The translations under genes were made by a program, and so were the position numbers. The notes beneath the pieces are model-generated. The model searched no databases and was not told the origin of the DNA. It saw only the letters and a program-made list of their open reading frames with translations. Below are positions 12,306 to 24,573 of a DNA stretch of 64,000 nt, in pieces (within the stretch, counting starts at the first letter, position 1; each line of letters starts with the position of its first letter). Origin of the DNA: Vermamoeba vermiformis (Eukaryota > Tubulinea > Echinamoebida); the NCBI GenBank assembly GCA_045837725.1, contig JBEWZL010000243.1, positions 186,001-250,000 on the forward strand. Reading direction: 5' to 3'.

Positions 12306-14946
12306 ATGAGCTCGCTAGTCTTCGAAACCTCCTTGGTTAATACAGAAGGCTACGACACGATCCGAAAAGGAGAAAATGTTCCTCTTCGCGACCTAGACAA
12401 CTTTGTATTCTATACTAAGCGAAAGAAGGGCACAAGATTCGTCAGCATTGAGGACATTGAAGAAGGCGAGCCGATCTATGGCAGAGGAAGACTAATGCCC
12501 AAGAAGGGAACGAATAAGTCACTAAGTAATTATTTTAAATATTATTATATTGCAATGAAAGATTTAGAGGATTTTTCTGACTTATTTGGATTTCCTAAAT
12601 CCTTGAATAACCCTCAGTCCATTCATAAAAATTTGCAAGTTACTTATAAATCATCCTTTATATTCACATGCTTATAAGAAGCTTTAAAACCTAATTAGTA
12701 CATTTTTGGATGCACTACGGAACATTAGAGGATCCTACTCCATTTTACTGCTGATTCATTAAATTCATAACATTGATGAATTAATTCATCAGACCGTAAA
12801 TATATCTTTTTTCAAAGTGTTGAGCAAGCTAATTAACATTAAACTGACTTGCCTTTTTAGGAGCAATCGAAATTGAACTGGACATCTTAGACTCGTGGGC
12901 CTTAGAATTCTGCGATAAGCTGGAGGATTCGGGCGTATGGATTAAAACGAACTACGGCTGGTATGCGTCCAATCTCATATTTAACACGTCTTTCGTAACA
13001 TACTCATCATCTTTTAGGTATCGTTTATTAAACCCTGTGCCTGAATATAAGTTCTTATATGAAGATTTACACGCACGGTGCGTAAAAATTAACGTTAATT
13101 TTAAAATTGGCTATTAATAGTAGCAACTGCTGACACGTTTTGCCTCAGGTTCGAAATTACGCTTAAAGTGTTTGCAGTGCTTGTCGGACCTAATGGCTCC
13201 AACATGCTGTTCAAAGATATGGCGCGAGAGGTGCGTTGTTGCAATTAAAATCTTTTTCAGAATTTAGAAACTGACTGCCAAATTTAGCTCAAAGCTCGGC
13301 ACGGAATTACGGACAAAGAGCTAATTGATAACGCACAATTTATTGCAAAACATTTACGTTCAGTGGAGAGACTTGATCGATATGGCTTCGTCCGATCATT
13401 GGTACGTTACTACATATGTATAACAAAATCTTTTAATGGTTTTTAATCCATCCGAACAGGAAATTACGCATGCTTTTTACCACAAAGGGCTTTACAAATT
13501 AGGCTCAGCGTACACAAGTAAGAAGAAGCGAACGTTCAACGATGTCAAGGCTGAATCAAGTCGCGCCAAGCGTTCTAATATGAATTTGAATGTCGAGAAG
13601 CACGCGGATGACAGCTCTGATTCAGAAGAGCACTCAAAAACAAAGCGACGCAAGATAACGCACCATACTAACAATACACCCACGAACAACCTCTTCGTTA
13701 CCAAATCGCGCCAATGTAAGTTAGCGTCTTAATTTCCTTAAAAGGAAATTTTACTTAAATCAATTTTCAGACCACGGCGTTAAGGATTACTCGACCATTC
13801 CGCAACGATATTTATCCGAGGACAAAAAGAGCTTGCGCTGCTTTGTCTGCGATCACACGATGCGCGTTGAAGACATCGAACAATATGTCAAACACGTCAC
13901 TAAGCACAGGTCTAATCTCGTCGGCGAGATGCTCGATAAAGATCGCGTTGTAAGTGAATCACACGTGTCTCCCTCTAAGCTACTAATCTAACCCTGCTGT
14001 AGGTCTTCCGATTGCAGAGCTTCATCAACCAAACAAGAGTTCGAAGTTTTATCGAAACAAGTCTAGCCACTGACACGCCAATGAGCGAAGACGTTGCCTC
14101 ACCACTCGTTGATTTGCCGTCTCAAATCGATATGACGATGAAAGCACGAAAGCGAAGAAACTTTTATGTATGTGTGATGTTGTCGTACCAGACATTTGTT
14201 GACATTACGCTTAGGTCGATGAACGCCCCGCAATTAGTCAAGTATTCGAGGTTGAGCATCAGCCATTGTACAATGAATTTCATCGTGAAGAAGAGATTGA
14301 AGAGATGGTCGTGGACTCGAGCTCTAATTACAAAACAGTACCCACCAGCAATCGCTATGGCGACATTAGTGAGGCTCAGGAGTTTGAAGAAGAAATTGTT
14401 GATGAGGACGATGAGGACTACGAACAGAAACATGTGTATGTGCCCTATTCACGCGATGAGGAAGACGAGGACGAGGATGATGAGGACGAGGACGAGGACT
14501 TTCATTACAAGCCAAAGACCAAACCCAAGCCGAAACGCAGATCTGGTTCCCGAGCAGCTCAGCGTCGCTTTGCTTCAGCACAGCAGTTAGAAAAAGAACG
14601 ACAGAAGCGCGAGCAAAAAGAAAACAATCGTGCGATTGAAGCGTTGGAAATTCTCGTGGCACGCGAGATCCTCGACGCCGTGGAGACGTTGCCAGCGATT
14701 GAAATGAACCGAGAGGCCACGCTGCGCCAAGACCTCTCCATGTTGCTCCTGCCTTCGAGTCATTGTACCATATCGCCTGCTGCAGGTCATATGACCAACG
14801 AGTCGAACATGAGCAATGACAGTAACAGCGAGATCGAGTCCAGAAAGAACTCCTTGGAAGGTGCTACTGAAGACATTAATGCACTAAGGAAAGGCAATAA
14901 CTCGCCTAATATCGCTCTTTGTAACGAGGTGATGGTGAAGCAGTAA
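12306..14946 (+). CDS. RFTS-domain (DNMT1-RFD) protein with C2H2 zinc finger, Raf2-like
   Basis: The N-terminus reads PLRDLDNFVFY, GEPIYGRGRLMP, then after a 337-bp intron ELDILDSWALEF, GWYRLLNPVPEYKFLY and EITLKVFAVL. This is the replication-foci targeting fold of DNMT1 (DMT1-RFD), here without any methyltransferase. A helical stretch (RHGITDKELI...RSVERLDRYGF) follows. The next part has a C-x2-C-x14-H-x3-H finger (CFVCDHTM to HVTKH). The C-terminal exon (after an intron ending about 14214) is strongly acidic (EEDEDEDDEDEDED), then basic (KPKTKPKPKRR) and ends in a Glu/Lys helix and a Ser/Asn-rich tail. Fission yeast Raf2, a subunit of the Clr4/Cul4 H3K9-methylation complex, also couples RFTS to a zinc finger. 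A chromatin role is therefore plausible but inferred. Confidence 0.75.
12525..12861 (+). other. Long intron (about 337 bp) in the RFTS gene
   Basis: This intron is five to six times the usual size here. Donor CTAAGTAATT and acceptor TTTTTAG give an in-phase join of ...KSL to RAIEIELD. The first 150 bp stay open in the frame of exon 1, so retention would add about 45 residues and then stop at 12675. I see no RNA gene or repeat in it. Confidence 0.6.
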
Positions 14947-15165
14947 GATTCTGAGGTCTGAATCCCGATCTAAAATTGTAAATAGCGGATAAACAATTGT
15001 ACAGTGCCACTTGTTGGCATGCCTTAATTTATACCAGGGTCATGGTTCCTATAATTGGTTTTTGGTCGTTCCTCAATTCTTGGGAGGCAGCCGTGAAATG
15101 CGAACGAATTATTTTTTACCTACCATTTATAACAGGTAGCACCGATCAACAAATAGATATTCAAC

Positions 15166-16883
15166 ATGGTTGACTGGGGTAAGTCCTCTTGTCTTTAAAT
15201 TTTGCTTCAGCCTATTTATTAACGTTTGATCTCGTCTAGATCGGTTCTTCGAATATAGCACCGTTAAGGTAACCAATCTTTTATTCATGTGGCTGCTTTA
15301 AAATTTGAATTACAACAGCGGTTAATTTTTATTTTGACGATTCCCCCAAGATCCGATCCACCCTAAAGTCACCTACAATTGTTCTCATTAATTATTTGTC
15401 CTAGAATTATCTTATTTATTATTAATGATAAATTAATTCTTTGCTTCCATTTAGGTTGTCAAAATACGAGATGCCAGACTTGGCATTCTGCATTACGCAT
15501 TTATGTTATTAATTTTGGCTTATGTCGCTGGATACACTATTATTTATCGCCAACGTTACTTATTAACCGAAGTTCCTGTTGGTTCGGTCCGGATGTCATT
15601 ACTGGCAGTAAGTTAATCGATTATTTCTAATTACATAATTTTAAACATTAATTTAGCCCCAAAATCGTACTCCTGCCACAGAACTACCATTTTGCATCAA
15701 TTCATCACTGCCGTATCAATACACCAAGCACAACTGCGCTTACTGGGATGCGGATCTTGTCGTGTAAGTGTTGTCCTTACTGAGACTAACATTCGCACAA
15801 TACTAATATCCTCTTCAGATACCCGACAGCAGAAGACAAGGCAATGCTAGCTGCCACACGTGTCACATTGCTGAACGAGACATTTGAGTGCGAACTTGAG
15901 GACTACACCTGTCACGCGACATCACACACTGTGGACACGATTTACATCCCTGACATTGAGCGCTTCACTGTGAGTATAATAATTCCTATATTTCTATATT
16001 CTAATGCATTGTAATGTAGCTTATGATCGACCATACTGTCGTGGCACCCAAGTCGGGATTTCAACGCAATGGCGCGCAAATGACAGGCACGTTGTACGAT
16101 CAATATCACCAGAAAATGGAATATTCTGCACCCAACACTGTCGGTGAGATTGGCAAGCCTGACATTATGGAGATTAGCCTCTTGTTGAAGGCCGCTGGAG
16201 TGGACTCATTGGACACCCTCAGTAAGCATTATATGACATATATTAGAACTCCCGTATTAATTTCTGTGTAGCCGAGGACACTGCTAAATCAAATGACTCC
16301 AAGCGATACGATGGCATGGTGATGATGGTGTTTTTGAGCTATTCAAATCAGTACTCGTACAATCTTTACGACATTCGCTACGAGTACCGCGTGACACTCG
16401 TGAAAGACACTGAATACAAAGCTCGTCAGCCGATCTACACCAAGAAGTACGAGAACAGATTCGTGTTCAATCGTCACGGCATTCGTATCATTGTGTTGCA
16501 AGTTGGAACCATTGGCAACTTCGACTTCCAAACGCTTTTGATCAACGTACGTGAAAATGTTATTCGCAGATTGACACAACTAACATCCCTCATTATCTAT
16601 AGGTTGTGTCGGGCTTTGGTTTGTTGGCCGTCGCTACATTCAGTAAGTACCTATGACACGTGTCCATATCTTTCACGAACTAAAGTGTCAATCAATAGTT
16701 GTTGACACGTTGGCCACGAAGTTGCTGCCGAACAAGAAGGCCTACAACGCTTACAAATATCAAACAACCGTGGAGTTTAACTCGCGAGCTGTCAAGGGCA
16801 ACTTGGTTCGTATTCAAAAAGATGACGACGATGCTAAGATCTACGAGGTCATTGGCGAAAAACGACCCTTACTTGAACAATAA
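15166..16883 (+). CDS. P2X-type ligand-gated ion channel
   Basis: The first, 13-nt exon gives MVDW, followed by DRFFEYSTVK and VVKIRDARLG, the P2X N-terminus with a Y-x-T-x-K-like phosphorylation site. TM1 is YAFMLLILAYVAGYTIIY. The ectodomain has AYWDADLVVYP (P2X WDVADYVFP block), two N-glycan sites and few cysteines. Its end shows RYEYRV and RFVFNRHGIRIIVLQVGTIGNFD, matching the GIRF...GKAGKFD block. TM2 is LINVVSGFGLLAVATFIVDTL. The tail is short and basic, ending RPLLEQ. The lysines that bind ATP in animals are not where expected (see findings). In Dictyostelium such channels sit in the contractile vacuole; the location here is unknown. Eight or so exons, stop at 16881-16883. Confidence 0.88.
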
Positions 16884-16973
16884 GCTGTTCAATTGAGTTG
16901 TTTTGACTGCAATAAATGCGACCTTTTCTCGCGAATGGTAAAGAAAGTTATTTACATGAGTTGTTATGCTACA

Positions 16974-19170
16974 TTACAAGGCAGTACTAGCGCCGAGTTC
17001 GAATTCGGGCTCGGGTTCAGGTGCAGTGAGGACAGCCACGTCAGGGATTTGCGGTGTGCGTGCTGAAGGTGATGCGACATATAATTCGTGACGAGACTTG
17101 TTGTGTTGAGCACCGAGTTTGCTATTAGAGGGAAAATCAATGAACAGATCCTGTGATATGTACGAAATGATGACTTACAGTAACAACTCGCTGTGCTTCT
17201 CTCTGTTGAGTGTGTAGCCGAATGAGAGCAGCCAACAAAACACCATGGCCCCGAGAGTGATGAAGCAGAACAAGCAGCGAATCAACAGCTTCACTTCCTC
17301 GGTCTGTGTGTCGCCTGAGACATAGCCCTCCAAGTCGAGCACGTAGCCCACGACCCACGCAGCAACAGCTTGAACAATGGACTGCGAGGTCTCCATCACT
17401 GAGAACATGAGGCCCTCGCTCTTGGCGTGCAGCTTCAATTGCGCGTAGTCCGTGACATCAGCCATCATGGCATTGGGCATGGTAAATGTCAACGCCTGTC
17501 CGATGCCTGCAAAGCCAGCGATAGGGTAGATCATGTACCTGGCCCAGTCTGCCGTCGTGCCCGCACTCGGAATGAAGAAGTACGCCACTGCCACCATGGC
17601 GTAGACGAAGCAACCGGCGTTAAAGAACGTTCTCTTTTCGAATTTCTTGGAGATCTTTGACACGACGATGACTGTGGTGACCATCATTGCCATCTGCACG
17701 ATCAACAGCAGTGAAAAGTACTCGAGCTCAAAGCCCACTACGTGCACTACGTAGAGCGGCAAGAGCGACTGTGCCACTGAATTGACGAGCTGTGCGAATG
17801 TGTACATGAACACGACGAGCACGAAGGGTGGAATGCGCGACAATTGACCGAGCTTGATGCAGTTAGAGGCTGCAGGCACGTCATCTTCTTCTTCGAACAG
17901 CTGTGCTGGAGTTAGACCACATGATTGTACTAACATGAGGGCGTGTGACTTACACTAGGGTCCTCAACTGTCGTGCCATATGACACGAAGCTACCAATGA
18001 AGGTTGCTACAATAGGAAACGCAGCGATAATAACGTAGGTCCAGTCACTCAACTGCACTGCGAATGGTGTCTCGGGGAAGAATTTGAAGACTAAATAGGC
18101 GTACACGACGACCAACAGCATGCCCTGTCAATGGAACGCGTCAGATCTGCACTAGCACCACGCTGCGGGATTTGATCGGAAGTTATATATGAACGATGAT
18201 AGAGCACGTACCAAGAATGAGAAGACTGAGCGCGATGACGACAATTTCATACGCAGATCGTAGTCAGACGTCATGTCTGGGGCCAGTGCACTGTGCGGAA
18301 TGTTCACCACCGTGATCACAAAGTTGTACAAGAACACAAAGATGAAATAATACGCTGTGCGCCATTGTGAGGGCCAGGACTCGGGGACTTGGACCCATAT
18401 TGCAAAGATAAGGCAGAAAAAGAACATAGATCCGGCAATGATGAACGGTCTTCGTCGTCCTCGTGAATTCTCTGTTTTATCGGACCAAATGCCGACTCCA
18501 AAGCCGCCAAAGACTTGTACTATTTGCCCGCCTAGTAAAGTACTGTATTAGCTCATACGAAACTTTACGAATGTACCGGAACGAAACTATCTGTTAAGGC
18601 GTCTAAAATCCTTTCGGATAGACGGCACTATATTGTCTTAAATAAGACCATCGTATATGTGTTGCTATATTTTGTTATTATGTACAATTCTTAATCTTTA
18701 CGGTCCGATCGACCGTTTCGTTTAAAGTTCGTAGAGTCGTATATAATTACCTGCTTGTATTAACCCTGCGTAGAATGCTGTAATCAAAGCAGTGTCCAAT
18801 AAGAATTGAAGGTAATATGTGTTGACAAACGTATCACTCGAAAATATTCCTAATGAAACCGCTCCATAGCCAAAAGCTGCAACAAAATAATTAATAAAAA
18901 TGATTGACAATGTATGATAGATAAATTGTTCATTGTAATAAATAAAAATTGGACAGATCCGCAAAATAGAAATTCAAAAATTATTTAACCGTTCAATTTA
19001 GGCGAGTTGTAACAATTATTATTGCTTATATTTGCAAAAATATTAATTATTTTACCTAATCTTCGCGAAATACGGGGCTTTGACTCCGATCTGGCCATGC
19101 GACCAGACGGTTTTTCAGACACAAGATCTGTGTTGCTTGCCAGCAACGTTGGATCACGATCAGTACTCAT
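16974..19170 (-). CDS. MFS transporter, glycoside-pentoside-hexuronide (MelB-like) type
   Basis: This is a 12-segment secondary carrier of the sugar:cation symporter group (MFS_2, to which MFSD2 and MFSD12 belong). A 38-residue hydrophilic N-terminus leads into AFGYGAVSLGIFSSDTFVNTYYLQFLL. The signature loop follows: GGFGVGIWSDKTENSRGRRRPFIIAG, seen as separate short blocks GIWSDKTE and GRRRPFI. Later segments include NIPHSALAPDMTSDYDLR, diagnostic for the group, and ATFTMPNAMMADVTDY-like GQALTFTMPNAMMADV in the second half. The C-terminus is cytosolic and ends EFELGASTAL. It lies tail-to-tail with the P2X gene, only 90 bp apart. Substrate cannot be read; lipids, sugars or amino acids are all known in the group. 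The 4th intron from the start is long and structured (18541-18750). Confidence 0.85.
18541..18750 (-). other. Long structured intron with inverted ends
   Basis: Within the MFS gene this intron of about 210 bp is three to four times the local norm. Near its two ends lie inverted copies of ACGAA(A)CTTTA(A)ACGAA-like sequence. Inside are a hairpin ACGGTC-CGATC-GACCGT and a second hairpin around GTCTAAAATCC/GGATAGAC. It could derive from a small inverted-repeat element that became an intron. No target duplication was found. Confidence 0.4.
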
Positions 19171-19348
19171 CCAGGCTACACTAGTACTGACTTTGATCTC
19201 CAGCTCGAACTAATAAATATGATTGTTACGCATTTGTGTAAGCGGGAAAAAAATAAGCGGGAATGATTCGCCCCGAACGGGAATTTAATTAAATTAAATT
19301 ACGCATCAACGATTCGATCACGGTATGTTAAAAGTGTTGGTTTGTTAT

Positions 19349-19831
19349 TTATTTTGTCTTCGGGGACTTGCCAGGGGTCTTGACAGGTGTTTTGGCAGGA
19401 GTTTTCTTGATCTCAGTGCCGTTCTTGGCGGGGGTCTTGTTGGGGGTTTTAACGGGTGTCTTTGCGCTCTCTTTGGCCGGCGTGGCTGCAGGACTCTTCT
19501 TCTCGACCTTGGCAGGTGTGGCTGCGGGACTCTTCTTGGCAGGGGTTGTTTCCTTGGCAGGAGTGGTGACAGGTGTCTTCACGGCCTTTTCGCTGCTCTC
19601 TTTGGCAGGAGTCGTTGCAGGGCTCTTCTTCTCGGCCTTAGCAGGGGTAGCTTCCTTGGCAGGAGTCTTGGCAGGGGTCTTAACTTGACCGTTAGTGGCG
19701 GCCTTGGCTGGAGTAGACTCTTGCGACTTGGCTGGAGACTTGGCAGGCGACTTCTCTTGAGTCTTTTTAGCGGGTGTGGTCGCAGGGCTCTTCTTCTCGG
19801 CCTTAGCAGGGGTCTTGACAGGTGTCTTCAC
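19349..19831 (-). repeat. Degenerate (S/T)P-x-K coding repeat
   Basis: About 480 bp of imperfect 12-15 bp units encode [20 protein letters not shown] and similar. More than 30 (S/T)P dipeptides are each followed within two residues by lysine. Such tails resemble histone H1 C-termini and proline-directed kinase sites. The period and reading frame are kept over the whole length on the minus strand, which argues for coding. Confidence 0.8.
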
Positions 19832-21168
19832 GGGCTTGACTTGTTCTTCAGGCTCTTCACGTCGCTGCTCTCGCTGTCACTTTCGTAACCAAATTGAATC
19901 TTCTTGGGCACTTTATTGGCTTGTGCGGCCTGTTTAATGATTAGTAACCACGCATGCCTAACAAATTTGTCAACGTACAAAGCCCGGGAAATCATAGTCA
20001 ATACCGAGTTCCTTTAACTTGGCTCTCTTCTTTTCTTCTGCTTTTAACAATTTCGCGATGTTTCTGTCGATTTGCTCGGCTGTTTTAGGCTACGACAATA
20101 AAAAGTTAATCACAGCTCGGCCAACTAAATAGTGTTGTAACTCATTTTGACGCACCTTGTTGTATTCTCTTCTGGCTGTCAGGCGTGTAGGAGCAGGTCT
20201 CAAGCCCAATCGTCTGTTAGCGCCCAAGAACAAAGTAGGCTTCACGTCCTTCGGGTCCATCAGCTTGGACACCATGCGTTTGCCGAACATCATGTATCTG
20301 AAAAATTATTAGACCTAACTCGCGATTTACATTGAATACTTACCCGTCCATAGTGTCAGCAGCGATGGCAGCTACTTCGCGCTCCAAAAACTCGACGAAT
20401 CCGTAATGACGTGATCGACCAGTCTTGGGGTTACGTGAGACACGCACACGAGTGACAGTGCCAAACTGTGAAAAGAAGCCCTTCAACTGTTGCTCGAAGA
20501 AACCGAACGGTAAGTGTCCAATATATATAACACCGCGACCATCATCGTCAACCGCTTCTTGTTCCTCGTCAGAGTTGGATTTTGTTTGCTTCTTGGTGTT
20601 CTGATCGGATCGCAAAATTAAAATCATACAAACGGACAAAATGATATAATATATTTTCTAAATTAATATTGATCGAGGAATTTACGAACCTGCAGCTTTT
20701 GTAACTTCTCATCTATACTTTGTTTTGTTTTACGATCCACTCTGATTTCCAAATTACCCAATTGAAAATCGTCATCTCCATTACCATTCATATTTGCATC
20801 TGAAATACTGAGTTCGCTATCACTGTCATTGTTTGCCCAATCTTGATCGTGATTCGATCCGTTGAGCTCGTCGAGCTCTTTATCTTTTATCTTCTTGGCT
20901 GCTTTATTGTTATTATTTACTGGAGTTTGTTTTTTAGCCTTTTTAATCACTTGTCCAACTTCGTCTGAGGGATTCGTCTAAGATGGCCATTAGAAAAATT
21001 CCTAAATTAATTTAACCAACAGAACATACCTCGTCCAATGTTCTCTTCTTGCCTACGACGGCTAATAACAAAAAATACGTTAGTTTATGACAATTTAAAA
21101 CAGTCGATCGCGATTAGCTTTTCGGACAGATCGTCCGCAAACTTGCCTTTCTTTCCCTTAGTTGCCAT
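19349..21168 (-). CDS. NIFK/Nop15-like nucleolar RRM protein with KTPAK tail in a shifted frame
   Basis: The protein begins [10 protein letters not shown]. It has an acidic/basic low-complexity region and then one RRM: RNP2 GVIYIGHLP and RNP1 RHYGFVEF. The RRM is followed by [10 protein letters not shown] and [12 protein letters not shown], the hallmark of NIFK and yeast Nop15, which bind pre-60S rRNA near ITS2. The next conserved block reads [28 protein letters not shown] and [14 protein letters not shown]. This frame then stops at 19828-19830. A 160-codon tail of KTPAK, KSPA and TTPAK units lies downstream at 19349-19876 in the frame one base back. Either a single-base change or error, a frameshift, or a weak 47-nt intron (donor GTGAAG, acceptor CAAG) must join them. 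Confidence is high for the RRM part and lower for the tail. Confidence 0.78.
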
Positions 21169-21655
21169 TATTACTTGTTATTAGGCTCGTGTATTAGTAT
21201 GTTCAAGGTCAGGAACAAAATAAGCGTCACGCCGATTTTACTTTTAATTTCTATCAAACACAGATGATCAGACCACCGCGTTAAATGTTTCGAAAAAACA
21301 ACTATCGTGAGCAAAAATCATATTTGTGAATGCACCAGTACCCAACTAAACAATCAGTCCCAGTTAACGATGCAATTTTTTCCAACCAACGAGTTTTTTT
21401 TTTTTTTGCCTAGTCCTGGCTGGTACCAGTCCAAGGAGCAACGTGCTTCGTTTACCTATTATCTTATAGTCTAATAAATTGTAAACGTAAACTGAATAAT
21501 ATTGATGTTTCACCTTTGCGGAGCTCGTGTCTGACACATAATACCTCGTGACGGAGAAAAGGAGTTGTAAAAAATACTCGTTGACTCATTATTTCATTTC
21601 AATACCAACGAGCACCGCACAACTTGCGACCTATTTGTTTGTGCATTTAATAACG
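21169..21655. promoter_or_regulatory. Divergent intergenic region with T14 tract
   Basis: A 487-bp spacer separates the NIFK-like gene (minus) from the m-AAA protease gene (plus). It holds a run of 14 T at 21394-21407 and otherwise no feature I can name. Plus-strand reading from 21548 joins the protease exon in frame, but the ATG at 21656 starts the mitochondrial presequence and is preferred. Confidence 0.45.
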
Positions 21656-24338
<2,683 letters not shown>

Positions 24339-24573
24339 GTCGATCCAGTAAAAATATACAGTAGGCACGGTATTTAATGAATACGCCATCCATCCACATT
24401 GTAAATAAACGCCAATGATTCTATATTTCATGATAGTGTCTTTTCGTGCATCATTCAAAAGGCACGTGCTGTTTCAGTTCTGTTAGCAAAATTTTACGAA
24501 GTAAAGCTTTTGAATTCGAACTTTATTTATTGAATCAAACACCACATCACAGGTTAATACTATCCGTATAGTG

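Noticed and set aside
19325-19888. Plus-strand Gly/Leu/Arg-rich ORF of 187 codons, and another hydrophobic one at 19368-19688
   Set aside because: Both are antisense shadows of the KTPAK repeat, which has the better coding character on the minus strand.
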